Below, one piece after another: positions 53,028-62,868 of a DNA stretch of 64,000 nt. A program made the position numbers and the translations under genes. Numbering within the stretch: the first letter of the stretch is position 1; every line of letters starts with the position of its first letter. The notes beneath the pieces were generated by a model. That model ran no database searches, had not been told where the DNA came from, and saw only the letters and a list, made by a program, of their open reading frames with translations. The stretch is from an uncultured Clostridia bacterium (GTDB taxonomy: Bacteria; Bacillota; Clostridia; Christensenellales; Borkfalkiaceae): NCBI GenBank assembly GCA_944354125.1, contig CALVPT010000008.1, positions 18,945-82,944 of the forward strand, read 5' to 3'.

Positions 53028-53396
53028 TCAGGCTTTTTTTACGTTGACGGCAATTATTCCCGAAACTCCGCCCGAAAATATGCCTATCGCCAGCTCGGCA
53101 AGCGTCGTCCAGCCGAAAGTCAGACCTCCGCCTATCGCGCCGAATATAAGGTATGTTGCGACTATGTACAGCGCGCCTGCCACGGCGCCCTTCAAAAGTC
53201 CCTTGTCTCCCCTGAGGAAGATTATGCAGCCGAGCGCGAGGCATATTATCTTGAATACCTGATTGACGGGCTTTATGGCCCCCGCGCCGACCGAGAACAG
53301 CTGAATTATAGCCGCGAACGCAAGCACGAATATCAGCGAGAACACAACCGACGCAACCGCCGCCTTTATTATCTGAAATGCAATTTCCCTGCGCAT
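53028..53396 (-). CDS. TIGR04086 family membrane protein
   Basis: 122 residues with four hydrophobic helices and no charged domain, ending VNVKKA. Matches the small clostridial membrane protein family usually found next to the SCIFF genes and yajC; function unknown. Its GGAGGG ribosome-binding site sits in the arm of a hairpin. A role in SCIFF export or Sec assembly is only a guess from position. Confidence 0.8.
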   Translation of the reverse strand: MRREIAFQIIKAAVASVVFSLIFVLAFAAIIQLFSVGAGAIKPVNQVFKIICLALGCIIFLRGDKGLLKGAVAGALYIVATYLIFGAIGGGLTFGWTTLAELAIGIFSGGVSGIIAVNVKKA

Positions 53397-53400
53397 AGAA

Positions 53401-53439
53401 AAACCCTCCGCCTATGCAATACATATATGCGGAGGGGTT
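53401..53439 (-). terminator. hairpin between yajC and TIGR04086 that masks the ribosome-binding site
   Basis: Minus strand: CCCTCCGC (53429-53436) pairs with GCGGAGGG (53404-53411), followed by TTTTTC. The second arm contains the GGAGGG site 7 bases before the TIGR04086 ATG, so the fold would both attenuate and hide the start. Confidence 0.55.
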
Positions 53440-53470
53440 ATCGTTTATGACCTTTGATTTATGCCAGCCA

Positions 53471-53920
53471 TTACTGCTGAGGCTTATCCTCTTCGGCTGC
53501 GGGAGCTTCCTCCGTCTTTTCCTCGGCGGGCTGTTCTTCCTTTTCCTTCTTATCGTCCTTCTTGTCCGCAGGCTGAGCCTTTTCGACTACCGCGTCGCTC
53601 TGAAGTATTGCCTGACGGTCAAACTTCATGTAGCACTTGCCGCTCGTCTCGCTGCCCGTCTCGAGCACGAAGGTATTCTCCTCTTCGTCGACTTCGACTA
53701 CTATGCCGCATACGCCGCCGATCGTCTTGACCTTATTGCCCGGCTTTACCGCGTTGATGAGATCTTCGGCTTCCTGCTGACGCTTCTTGTTGCGGCGGTT
53801 CATCAATACCATCGCGCCGATGAGCACGACGACGAGAACGCCGATGAGGACATAGGAGAGCCAGTCGTTGGTGGACTGCTGTTCTCCCTCTGCCAATAAT
53901 ACTGAAAGGATTGCTGACAT
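53471..53920 (-). CDS. yajC: preprotein translocase subunit YajC
   Basis: 149 residues. Single N-terminal membrane helix (WLSYVLIGVLVVVLIGAMVL), then the YajC core RRNKKRQQEAEDLINAVKPG and GVCGIVVEVDEEENTFVLET. The last 40 residues are an unusual Lys/Glu/Ala/Pro-rich tail. Accessory to SecDF. Confidence 0.94.
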   Translation of the reverse strand: MSAILSVLLAEGEQQSTNDWLSYVLIGVLVVVLIGAMVLMNRRNKKRQQEAEDLINAVKPGNKVKTIGGVCGIVVEVDEEENTFVLETGSETSGKCYMKFDRQAILQSDAVVEKAQPADKKDDKKEKEEQPAEEKTEEAPAAEEDKPQQ

Positions 53921-53942
53921 CTTTTATATTCTCCGTTAATTT

Positions 53943-53959
53943 TTTACTTGTCAAGTAAA
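53943..53959. repeat. 17-bp palindrome upstream of yajC
   Basis: TTTACTTGTCAAGTAAA, 8-base arms around T, 23-39 bases before the yajC ATG, with a third half-site-like TTTACTTA at 53962-53969. TATAAT at 53983-53988 lies upstream without a good -35. Possible operator, or a leader hairpin. Confidence 0.5.
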
Positions 53960-54040
53960 TTTTTACTTATTACGAGTATAGCATTATACGCCGACTTTGG
54001 CAAGCGATTTTTTAAATGTATATCATTTTACACGACATTT

Positions 54041-55168
<1,128 letters not shown>

Positions 55169-55480
55169 TTATGACCTTATTATTGCGGTAAATTTTTTGA
55201 TTGCGGCACATTGAACGCTGCATCTGCCGCCACCCGGTTATATCATTTATTTGCCCCTCAACAAGAAGGACGAGGCTTTGCCGACGGGAGTTTACTTAAA
55301 CGTAAATGACCAAGGCAAAACGCAAGTCCGACGAAGTATTGCAATTTAAACAGCGCTTGTCCCAAGCGGATATGAGGATTATAGAAGCGAGCAGAACAAG
55401 GCGCGCGCGGACAGCCCGAAGGAGTTTACAATGAGGTAACCGACTGAGGGTTACCACAGCGCAACGAAGTTATGCGAAGC
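55169..55480. other. tgt-queA gap with a protein-like 42-codon frame and small repeats
   Basis: On the plus strand, ATG 55306 to TGA 55434 encodes MTKAKRKSDEVLQFKQRLSQ and onward to RRSLQ, with plausible helix-like composition but no ribosome-binding site. GGAGTTTAC occurs at 55287-55295 and 55421-55429, and GGTAACC/GGTTACC (55435-55453) form a small hairpin. It looks like a dispersed intergenic element or gene remnant rather than a live gene. Confidence 0.4.
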
Positions 55481-56515
55481 TTATATAATCATCATAGCGT
55501 CGCCGAAAGAGAAGAACCGATACCCCTCATCCACCGCCGTCTTGTAAAGACTTAATATCTTTTCGCGGCCGACCAAGGCGGCGACGAGCATGATAAGGGT
55601 GCTTTCGGGGAGATGGAAGTTGGTTATGAGCGCATCGACGCACTTGAATTTGTAGGGCGGATATATGAATATATACGTCTCGCCGCTGCCGGCGCGGACG
55701 ACGCCGTCTTCGCCCGTGGCGCTTTCGAGCGTGCGCACGGAAGTTGTGCCGACGGCTATTATGCGCCTTCCTTCCGCCTTTACCCTGTTGAGCGCGGCGG
55801 CAGCCTGTTCGCTTACCTCGTAATACTCGCCGTGCATCTTGTGGTCGGTTATGATGTCCTCCTTTACGGGGCGGAACGTGCCCAGCCCGACGTGGAGGAG
55901 AACCTCGACAATCTCGACGCCCATACTTCTGATTTTTTCGAGAAGTTCGGGCGTGAAATGCAGTCCTGCCGTAGGCGCCGCTGCAGAGCCGTCCGTCTTG
56001 GCATATACCGTCTGATATCTGTCCTTATCCTTGAGCTTTTCCTTTATATACGGGGGAAGAGGCATGGAGCCTACCTCCTCCAATATATTTTCAAACACTC
56101 CGTCGTAGGAGAAATTTATTATCCTTTCGCCGCTGTCGGTTATTCCCTCTACGGTAAACGACAGCTTGTCGCCTATTTTAAAGCTCTTGCCCACGGCACA
56201 CTTCTTACCGGGTTTTGCAAGCACCTCCCACTTATCCCGCTCCAGACGCTTTAAAAGCAATATCTCTATGAGTCCGCCGTGCTCGGTATGGGCATACAGC
56301 CTTGCAGGAAGCACCTTTGTATTGTTTATTACCAACACGTCGCCCGCCTTAAGATAGTCGGTTATGTCGCGGAAAATCCTGTGCTCCACCTTATCCTTCG
56401 CCCTGTCATAGACAAACAGGCGCGAGGAGTCCCTCGGCTCGGCAGGAGTCTGCGCAATCTGCTCGGGGGGCAAATCGTAATAAAAATCGCTCTTTTTGTA
56501 TCTTACTTCTGACAT
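55481..56515 (-). CDS. queA: S-adenosylmethionine:tRNA ribosyltransferase-isomerase
   Basis: 344 residues. Adds the ribosyl of SAM to preQ1-tRNA to make epoxyqueuosine. Family segments: [58 protein letters not shown] and [12 protein letters not shown]. Starts 4 bases after ruvB, as in most Firmicutes. Confidence 0.97.
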   Translation of the reverse strand: MSEVRYKKSDFYYDLPPEQIAQTPAEPRDSSRLFVYDRAKDKVEHRIFRDITDYLKAGDVLVINNTKVLPARLYAHTEHGGLIEILLLKRLERDKWEVLAKPGKKCAVGKSFKIGDKLSFTVEGITDSGERIINFSYDGVFENILEEVGSMPLPPYIKEKLKDKDRYQTVYAKTDGSAAAPTAGLHFTPELLEKIRSMGVEIVEVLLHVGLGTFRPVKEDIITDHKMHGEYYEVSEQAAAALNRVKAEGRRIIAVGTTSVRTLESATGEDGVVRAGSGETYIFIYPPYKFKCVDALITNFHLPESTLIMLVAALVGREKILSLYKTAVDEGYRFFSFGDAMMII

Positions 56516-56519
56516 CTTA

Positions 56520-57584
56520 TCAGTCCTTATCGAATAACGTTATCTGCTTTTTCTGCTCCTCGGACGGCTTGTATCCGAGATGCTCGTAGCCGCCGCGCAG
56601 TATCATTCTGCCCCTCGGCGTCCTGGCTATGAACCCGAGCTGGAGAAGATATGGCTCGTACACGTCCTCTATTGTGCCGCTGTCCTCGTTGACAGTCGCG
56701 GCGAGCGTATCCAGCCCCACGGGCTTGCCGTCGAACTTCTCTATCATGGCGCGGAGAAGATTGCGGTCGGTTTCGTCAAGCCCGAGCTCGTCTATCTCCA
56801 TGCGCGAAAGGGCATACTTCGCGTCCTTAAGCGTCACCGTCTGGTTGCCGCTTACCGTAGAAAAATCCCTAACCCTCTTAAGAAGCCTGTTGGCTATTCG
56901 GGGAGTGCCCCTCGAACGCGTGGAAATCTCCCTTGCGGCATCCTTTTCTATGGATATATTCAGCGTCTTTGCGCTGCGCGTGACTATCTCCTCAAGTTCG
57001 GAAGGCGTATACATCTCGAGACGGCAGACTATGCCGAATCTGTCCCTCAGGGGATTGGCTATCATGCCTGCCTTGGTGGTGGCGCCTATCAGCGTGAATT
57101 TTTTGAGCGAAAAACGTATATTCCTGGCGCTGGGACCCTTGCCGACGATTATGTCGAGAGCATAGTCCTCCATCGCCGAATAGAGTATTTCCTCGACGCT
57201 GTGATTGAGCCTGTGAATCTCGTCTATGAACAGCACGTCGCCTTCGTTAAGATTGGTGAGTATTGCCGCAAGGTCGCCGCTGCGCTCGATTGCGGGGGCA
57301 GAGGTCATCTTGAGCTGTCCGCCCATCTCGTTGGCTATTATGTGCGCAAGCGTCGTCTTGCCGAGACCGGGCGCGCCGTAGAGAAGGACGTGCTCGAGCG
57401 GCTCCCCCCTCGTCTTTGCGGCGTTCATGTATACGGTCAGATTGTCCTTTACCTTGGACTGACCGACATAGCCTTCGAGCGTCTTGGGGCGGAGAGCGTT
57501 TTCTTCGGCGTCATATTCGCCCTTTGTGCTCTTTACCAGCCTGTCCTCGCCGTATTCTTCACCGTCAATTTCATCAAAAAACAT
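56520..57584 (-). CDS. ruvB: Holliday junction branch-migration helicase RuvB
   Basis: 354 residues. AAA+ ATPase: Walker [10 protein letters not shown] at residues 70-78, Walker B FIDEIHRL, sensor 1 GATTKAG, arginine finger region [17 protein letters not shown], and a winged-helix C-terminus. 3 bases after ruvA. Confidence 0.98.
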   Translation of the reverse strand: MFFDEIDGEEYGEDRLVKSTKGEYDAEENALRPKTLEGYVGQSKVKDNLTVYMNAAKTRGEPLEHVLLYGAPGLGKTTLAHIIANEMGGQLKMTSAPAIERSGDLAAILTNLNEGDVLFIDEIHRLNHSVEEILYSAMEDYALDIIVGKGPSARNIRFSLKKFTLIGATTKAGMIANPLRDRFGIVCRLEMYTPSELEEIVTRSAKTLNISIEKDAAREISTRSRGTPRIANRLLKRVRDFSTVSGNQTVTLKDAKYALSRMEIDELGLDETDRNLLRAMIEKFDGKPVGLDTLAATVNEDSGTIEDVYEPYLLQLGFIARTPRGRMILRGGYEHLGYKPSEEQKKQITLFDKD

Positions 57585-57587
57585 AGC

Positions 57588-58190
57588 TTACATTCCCTTG
57601 ATTGCCGCAAATATTATCTCTTCGAGCGTCTTTGCGCCGTCCGCCTTAGCCCTGGCAATAGCCCTTTCGGACTCTGCGCGAGAATAGCCCCAGCTCATCA
57701 GCGCGACCACGGCGTCCTCGTCTCCCGAGGAGACCTTTGCCGCAGGCATTCCCTGCACGGCACCGCCCTTTGCGCTTATGTCGGCGGTCAGCGCCATCTT
57801 GTCCTTGAGCTCCAGAATTATCCTCTCCGCCGTCTTCTTGCCCAGACCCTTTACGGACGAAAGCCGCTTTATGTCGCCCGTCGCAACGGCGGCGGCAAAG
57901 TCGTTTACGCTCATGTAGGTCAGCACGGCTATGCCCATCTTGGGACCTACGCCCGAAATTGAAATTAGCTTCAAAAAGGTCGACTTCTCCTCGTCGGATG
58001 AAAAGCCGTAGAGAGATATTCCGCTGGCCTCGCTGACCTGCATATAGGTGTAGAGTTCGACCTCCGCACCCTCGGTCATCTTTGAAAACGCCGAGCCCGA
58101 ACAGTATACCTCGTAGCCCACTCCGCCGATGACGACAATGGCGTAGTCGGCATAAATTTTAAGCACTTTACCCTTTAAATATCCAATCAT
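57588..58190 (-). CDS. ruvA: Holliday junction helicase subunit RuvA
   Basis: 200 residues from ATG 58190 (MIGYLKGKVLKIYADYAIVV), with AAAGGAA upstream. Domain I OB fold, domain II helix-hairpin-helix pairs (ISGVGPKMGIAVL, VKGLGKKTAERIILEL) and the domain III UBA-like end (DAVVALMSWGYSRAESERAI) that contacts RuvB. Confidence 0.97.
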   Translation of the reverse strand: MIGYLKGKVLKIYADYAIVVIGGVGYEVYCSGSAFSKMTEGAEVELYTYMQVSEASGISLYGFSSDEEKSTFLKLISISGVGPKMGIAVLTYMSVNDFAAAVATGDIKRLSSVKGLGKKTAERIILELKDKMALTADISAKGGAVQGMPAAKVSSGDEDAVVALMSWGYSRAESERAIARAKADGAKTLEEIIFAAIKGM

Positions 58191-58259
58191 AATAATTTCC
58201 TTTCGTAAATTTGTTTTCTGGTGACAAAAACAAATCTGACGAGTTTGAGAGCGTTTTTC

Positions 58260-58284
58260 AAACGGCGTAATGAAAGCGCCGTTT
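58260..58284 (-). terminator. hairpin between ruvC and ruvA
   Basis: 8-bp stem 58260-58267 / 58277-58284 starting 15 bases after the ruvC stop. A second 9-bp inverted repeat lies at 58209-58235. Weak terminator or processing element in the 108-base gap. Confidence 0.4.
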
Positions 58285-58298
58285 TCGGTCACCGCCTT

Positions 58299-58796
58299 TT
58301 ACTTTATGCCGTAGAGCCTGCCGAAACGGGAAGTGTGCGCGTGGCAGAGCGCCACCGCGAGCGCATCCGCCGCATCGTCGGGACGGGGAATTTTGTTGAG
58401 GTGCAGAAGAGACGTGACGACGTGCATCATCTGTACCTTGTCAGCCCTGCCGTAACCCGTGAGCGCCTGCTTTATCTCGTTGGGAGTATACTCGAAAAGT
58501 CTGCCGCAGAACTTTATCGCCGACACGAGTATAACCCCCCTTGCGTGCGCAACCTGTATGCCCGTAGTTACGTTCTTCGAGAAAAACAATTCCTCGACGG
58601 CGATCTCTTCGGGGCTGAACTTTGCATATATGCGGTTGAGCCCCTCCTCGAGCATGGCAAGCCGCACGGGAAAGGTTTCGTCCTTCGGGGTCGTGACCAC
58701 GCCGTAATCGACGGGCACCGTATCGCCGTTATTCTTCTTTTCTATCACCCCGAAGCCCATGGTGCCGAACCCCGGGTCTATGCCTAAGATTATCAT
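58299..58796 (-). CDS. ruvC: crossover junction endodeoxyribonuclease RuvC
   Basis: 165 residues from ATG 58796. Holliday junction resolvase; the acidic catalytic set is complete: Asp7 in LGIDPGFGTMG, Glu in AVEELFF, and the two Asp of PDDAADALAVALCHAH. The start has no Shine-Dalgarno site. In-frame ATG 58826 or TTG 58838 could extend it, but would add residues the family lacks. Confidence 0.95.
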   Translation of the reverse strand: MIILGIDPGFGTMGFGVIEKKNNGDTVPVDYGVVTTPKDETFPVRLAMLEEGLNRIYAKFSPEEIAVEELFFSKNVTTGIQVAHARGVILVSAIKFCGRLFEYTPNEIKQALTGYGRADKVQMMHVVTSLLHLNKIPRPDDAADALAVALCHAHTSRFGRLYGIK

Positions 58797-58853
58797 TTTT
58801 TTGCAAGTTGCGCCGCGGCGCGCCATAAATTTGACCAAATATCCGCAATTGAC

Positions 58854-58882
58854 TTGATTAACTCCTTTAATTATACTATAAT
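58854..58882 (+). promoter_or_regulatory. argH promoter
   Basis: TTGATT (58854-58859), 17-base spacer, TATAAT (58877-58882). The -35 is inside the left arm of the inverted repeat 58847-58901. Confidence 0.75.
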
Positions 58883-58899
58883 TTACACAATCAAGTCAA
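58870..58899 (-). promoter_or_regulatory. ruvC-ruvA-ruvB promoter
   Basis: TTGACT (58894-58899), 18-base spacer, TATAAT (58870-58875). The -35 is inside the right arm of the inverted repeat. Confidence 0.65.
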
Positions 58900-58923
58900 T
58901 TTATTATAAGGAATAAAATAACT

Positions 58924-60303
58924 ATGAAACTCTGGGAAGGACGCTTCGACGCCCCTACGGCTAAAAATGCCGACCTATTCAACGACTCTCTCCCCTTCGA
59001 CAGACAGCTCTGGGCGGTGGATATAACCGCCTCCCTCGCACACGCGACGATGCTGGGAAACTGCGGAATAATCTCGCAGGACGAGGCAAGGACAATCTGC
59101 GACGGACTGAGCGCGATTGCCGACGACATCGCCTCGGGCAAGCTTGAAATTGTCGGCGCGGAGGACATACACTCCTTCGTCGAAAACGAGCTTGTAAAAC
59201 GCATAGGCGACGCTGGCAAGAAACTTCACACGGCAAGAAGCCGCAACGACCAGGTAGCAACCGACATGCGCCTTTACGTGAGGGGCGCATACGATCAGCT
59301 TAAGGTCAGCCTTGCAAACATAGTCAATTCGCTGATAATAAAAGCTGGCGAGGGCGTAAAGTACATAATGCCGGGCTACACCCACCTGAGAAAGGCTCAG
59401 CCCATGTGCGCAGGACACTTCTTCAACGCATATGCCGAGATGTTCATGAGAGATGCCGAAAGAGTCTCGTCAAGCAGGGAACGCTCCAACGTAATGCCCC
59501 TCGGCAGCGGCGCCCTTGCAGGCACCTCCTACCCCATAGACAGGGACATCACCTGTAAACTTCTGGAGTTCGACAGACCGTGCGAAAACTCGCTCGACGG
59601 CGTTTCGGACAGAGATTTCATTCTGGAGTACCTCTTCGACGCATCGCTTATAATGGCTCACCTTTCCAGACTGTGCGAGGACATAATACTTTACACCACC
59701 GAGGAGTTCGGCTTCTTCGAGATTTCCGACGCGTACTCCACGGGTTCTTCCATCATGCCCCAGAAGAAAAACCCCGACATCGCCGAACTCATGCGCGGCA
59801 AGACGGGCAGAGTCTACGGACACCTCATGGCGCTCCTCACGACCGTCAAGGGCATACCCCTTGCATACGACAAGGACCTGCAGGAGGACAAAGAGGGTTT
59901 CTTCGACGCCGAAAAACAGGTCATAAACTGCCTGGACATAATGGCAGAAATGTTGCTTGCAATCTCCTATAAGCCCAGAAGAATGGCTAAAGCCGCCGAG
60001 AGCGAATTCTGCTGCGCCACGGACGTTGCCGACTATATGGCAAAGAAGGGCATACCCTTCCGCACCGCACACTCCGTTACGGGCAAAATAGTGCGCTGGT
60101 GCATCGAAAACGGCAGAACGCTGCAGAACATGACTGCCGACGAGTACCGCTCCTTCGACCCCGTATTCGGCGACGACATAGTCGAAACAGTAAAGGCAAA
60201 GGCGTGCGCCGACGCCAGAACTTCCTACGGCGGAGCTTCCTCCGTCTGCGTGAAAGAGGAAATAAAGAGCCTTAAAAAGCGCCTTAAAAAATATACGGAT
60301 TAA
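58924..60303 (+). CDS. argH: argininosuccinate lyase
   Basis: 459 residues. Last step of arginine synthesis: argininosuccinate to arginine and fumarate. Superfamily signature GSSIMPQKKNPD, plus LHTARSRNDQVATDMRL and PGYTHLRKAQPM. AAGGA lies upstream of ATG 58924. Single-gene unit; argG is not adjacent. Confidence 0.97.
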   Translation: MKLWEGRFDAPTAKNADLFNDSLPFDRQLWAVDITASLAHATMLGNCGIISQDEARTICDGLSAIADDIASGKLEIVGAEDIHSFVENELVKRIGDAGKKLHTARSRNDQVATDMRLYVRGAYDQLKVSLANIVNSLIIKAGEGVKYIMPGYTHLRKAQPMCAGHFFNAYAEMFMRDAERVSSSRERSNVMPLGSGALAGTSYPIDRDITCKLLEFDRPCENSLDGVSDRDFILEYLFDASLIMAHLSRLCEDIILYTTEEFGFFEISDAYSTGSSIMPQKKNPDIAELMRGKTGRVYGHLMALLTTVKGIPLAYDKDLQEDKEGFFDAEKQVINCLDIMAEMLLAISYKPRRMAKAAESEFCCATDVADYMAKKGIPFRTAHSVTGKIVRWCIENGRTLQNMTADEYRSFDPVFGDDIVETVKAKACADARTSYGGASSVCVKEEIKSLKKRLKKYTD

Positions 60304-60320
60304 TCCCCGTAAATACGGGT

Positions 60321-60358
60321 TCGCCCCCTTGCGGAACTTCCTTTCCGCAAGGGGGCGA
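60321..60358 (+). terminator. argH terminator
   Basis: 16-bp stem 60321-60336 / 60343-60358, tail TTTCTTA; a small CCCGT/ACGGG hairpin precedes it at 60306-60319. Confidence 0.9.
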
Positions 60359-60406
60359 TTTCTTATGATTGCAAACTAAGATAATGCTTTAGCCGTCTGC
60401 CGAATT

Positions 60407-61597
60407 CTACGCCTTATAGCTTTCGGCAAGTTTTCTGAAGGCGGGAAGAGAACGCTCTATCATAGCCGTATCGACGCAGTATGATATGCGCACATACCCC
60501 TTTACGCCGAAGGAATCGGACGGAACGAGCAAAAGCTCGTACTCCTTAGCCTTTTCGGCGAATTTTTCGGCATCCTCCTCGAGCGCTTTGACAAACAGAT
60601 AAAAAGCGCCGTCGGGTTTTATCACCGTATAGCCGTACGAGGTCAGCGCAGCGCAGAGAATGTCCCTGTTGCGCTTGTATACCGATATGTCCGCCGTCTT
60701 GCCCGTGACCGCCTTGACGAGCTGCTGGAAGAGATTTGGCGCGCACACGTAGCCGAGCGCCCTGCCTGCGCCGCATATGCCTGCATACACCTCGCTAAGC
60801 TCCTCCATTTTATTGCTTACAGCAATGTACCCAATTCTTTCGCCGGGGAGCGACAGGCTCTTGGAATACGAATAGCAGACTATTGCGCGGTCATAATAGT
60901 TCATTATGTACGGCACGCTTATGCTGTCGTCGAATACGAGCTCCCTGTAAGGCTCGTCGGAGATGAGATATATTTCGTTACCCGTCTTCTCCTCGTGCTC
61001 CCTTAAGATTTCTGCAAGCGCGGTTATGGTCTTTTCGGAATACACCACGCCGCTGGGGTTGTTGGGAGAATTGATTATGACCGCCTTGGTCTTATCGCAA
61101 AGCTCGCTTCTGAGCGCCGCGAGGTCGGGTTGGAACGAAAGCGGATCGCTCTTCACCGCCACGAGCTTTGCCCCCGCGCGGGAGGCGAATACCGAGTATT
61201 CGGGGAAGAAGGGCGCGAAGGTTATGACCTCGTCGCCGCTACATACGAGCGCGTTGAGCGTTATGCACAGCGATGCCGCCGCACCGCAGGTCATATAAAG
61301 GCAATCGGCTGTAAGGCGCGTGCCAAAACGCGCGTTTATGTCGTCTGCCAGCGTCTTTCTGACCGAATAATCACCCTGCGCCGAGGTATACCCGTGCAAA
61401 AATACGGGGTCCGTTTCAGAAATGAGCCTTAAAAGTTCGGTTTTGACCTCTTCAGGCGCGGGTACCGACGGATTGCCGAGAGAGAAATCGAATACGTTCT
61501 CCTCCCCTATCTCCGCCTTGCGCTTTCTGCCGTATTCGAACAGCTCCCTTATCGCCGAACGGACTTTGCCGAGTTTTACGTTTGTGCCGTTAATCAT
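60407..61597 (-). CDS. pyridoxal-phosphate aminotransferase, class I/II
   Basis: 396 residues from ATG 61597, with AGAGGTGA upstream; a GTG 9 bases earlier is the alternative. Fold type I: FSLGNPSVPAP near the N-terminus, NSPNNPSGVVYS, DEPYRELVF, and the PLP lysine in SYSKSLSLPGERIGY. Resembles aspartate/aromatic-type aminotransferases, but substrate motifs are not decisive. Own promoter. Confidence 0.9.
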   Translation of the reverse strand: MINGTNVKLGKVRSAIRELFEYGRKRKAEIGEENVFDFSLGNPSVPAPEEVKTELLRLISETDPVFLHGYTSAQGDYSVRKTLADDINARFGTRLTADCLYMTCGAAASLCITLNALVCSGDEVITFAPFFPEYSVFASRAGAKLVAVKSDPLSFQPDLAALRSELCDKTKAVIINSPNNPSGVVYSEKTITALAEILREHEEKTGNEIYLISDEPYRELVFDDSISVPYIMNYYDRAIVCYSYSKSLSLPGERIGYIAVSNKMEELSEVYAGICGAGRALGYVCAPNLFQQLVKAVTGKTADISVYKRNRDILCAALTSYGYTVIKPDGAFYLFVKALEEDAEKFAEKAKEYELLLVPSDSFGVKGYVRISYCVDTAMIERSLPAFRKLAESYKA

Positions 61598-61625
61598 ATA
61601 ATTCACCTCTTACATTACAGGGCAA

Positions 61626-61654
61626 ATTATACCACCGCGCAGCTCTTTTGTAAA
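61626..61654 (-). promoter_or_regulatory. aminotransferase promoter
   Basis: TTTACA (61649-61654), 17-base spacer, TATAAT (61626-61631). No clear terminator for sigF is seen between 61655 and 61711. Confidence 0.75.
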
Positions 61655-61711
61655 GCACTATTTTATTTTTGAAAATCGGGCGACAATGCGGCATATGAAT
61701 AAGTCATTGCG

Positions 61712-62437
61712 CTAACCCGTCAGCTTTTTTCGGAAGTTTTCCATGATTCTGTTCTCTATCCTGCTGACCTGCACCTGCGATATGCCCATCATTGATGCCA
61801 CCTCGCTCTGCGTCATGTCCCTGAAATACCTAAGCATTATGACCTTTTTGTCGCGTTCGCCGAGTTCGCCTATCGCCGCCTTGAGCTCGAGCTTGTCCAA
61901 AAGGTCCTCCTGTCCGTCCTCTACGGGCAGTTTATCGAGCAGAAACTGCGATTTTTCGTCCTTGTAGTCGCTGCGCGCGTAGATTGATACGGGCATATGC
62001 GACGAACCCATGGTGAACACGACCTCGCTTTCGGGCATGTCGAACTTTTCGGATATCATCTTTATTGTAGGCTGAGCGCCGTGTTCGGCGGAATATTCGT
62101 CGACGAAGGCATTTATCTCCTTTGCCGCCGCCTTGATGGCCCTTGATACCTTTATGCTGCCGTCGTCGCGCATGAAACGCTTTATTTCGCCCGAAATCAT
62201 GGGCACGGCATAGGTAGAAAAGCGCACGCCGTAGCTCTCGTCAAAGCCGTTTATCGCCTTTAAAAGCCCCATGCTGGCAAGCTGAAAGAGGTCGTCATAC
62301 TCGACGCCCTTGTTCAGATATCGCCTTACTATCGACTTTATGAGATTGGTGTTTTCCAAGAGCATGCTCTCCTTGGCGGAGTCGTCGCCTGCCTTGGCAA
62401 GTCTTATCAGCTGGTTGGTCTTTTCTGCATCAAACAT
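61712..62437 (-). CDS. sigF: forespore-specific sigma factor SigF
   Basis: 241 residues (255 in B. subtilis). Region 2: YDDLFQLASMGLLKAINGFD and FSTYAVPMISGEIKRFMRDD; region 3 follows, and region 4 is LRYFRDMTQSEVASMMGISQ ending QVSRIENRI. Third gene of the spoIIA operon, overlapping spoIIAB by 8 bases. First compartment-specific sigma factor of sporulation, held inactive by SpoIIAB. Confidence 0.95.
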   Translation of the reverse strand: MFDAEKTNQLIRLAKAGDDSAKESMLLENTNLIKSIVRRYLNKGVEYDDLFQLASMGLLKAINGFDESYGVRFSTYAVPMISGEIKRFMRDDGSIKVSRAIKAAAKEINAFVDEYSAEHGAQPTIKMISEKFDMPESEVVFTMGSSHMPVSIYARSDYKDEKSQFLLDKLPVEDGQEDLLDKLELKAAIGELGERDKKVIMLRYFRDMTQSEVASMMGISQVQVSRIENRIMENFRKKLTG

Positions 62438-62867
62438 TCTCCACTTCCGGCTTGAAGCTTTTTACCATATAGACTACGGTGCCCTCTCCCTGAACGGAAT
62501 TTACCCTGAATTCGTCCATAAACGTCTGCATTATGGTAAACCCCATACCCGAGCGCTCGTCGTCAGGCTGCGTCGTGAAAAAGGGCTGTATTGCCTGCTC
62601 TACGTCGGCTATGCCCTTTCCCGTGTCGCTGACCTTTATATGTAGACTGTTGTCCTCTATCTCGCACTCGACGGTGATTATGCCGAGATTGCCCCTGTAT
62701 GCATGCACGGTGCAGTTTGTAACCGCCTCGGAGACGGCCGTCTTTACGTCGGACAAATCCGAGAGCGTGGGATTGAGTTCGAGACAGAACGCCGCAACGG
62801 CGTCGCGGGCGAATGCCTGGTTGCGCGCAAGTGAATAGAATTGAAGTTTTAAATAGTTCTTTGTCAT
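62430..62867 (-). CDS. spoIIAB: anti-sigma F factor and serine kinase SpoIIAB
   Basis: 145 residues (146 in B. subtilis). GHKL ATPase fold: N-box DVKTAVSEAVTNCTVHAY, G1 VSDTGKGI, G2 ERSGMGFTIMQTFMD. Binds SigF, and phosphorylates SpoIIAA. Starts one base after the spoIIAA stop. Confidence 0.96.
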   Translation of the reverse strand: MTKNYLKLQFYSLARNQAFARDAVAAFCLELNPTLSDLSDVKTAVSEAVTNCTVHAYRGNLGIITVECEIEDNSLHIKVSDTGKGIADVEQAIQPFFTTQPDDERSGMGFTIMQTFMDEFRVNSVQGEGTVVYMVKSFKPEVENV

Positions 62868-62868
62868 A

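Larger units (their letters stand above)
58847..58901. repeat. 13-bp inverted repeat around divergent promoters
   Basis: AATTGACTTGATT (58847-58859) and AATCAAGTCAATT (58889-58901) are perfect reverse complements, with a 29-base spacer holding both -10 boxes. Arm centres are 42 bp apart. Confidence 0.85.

Noticed and set aside
55169..55306. preQ1 riboswitch before tgt
   Set aside because: No short pseudoknot-like CUA...CUAA pattern close to the start.
58862..58869. AAAGGAG on the minus strand as a ribosome-binding site for an extended ruvC
   Set aside because: It lies at the expected transcription start and no in-frame start codon is at a suitable distance.
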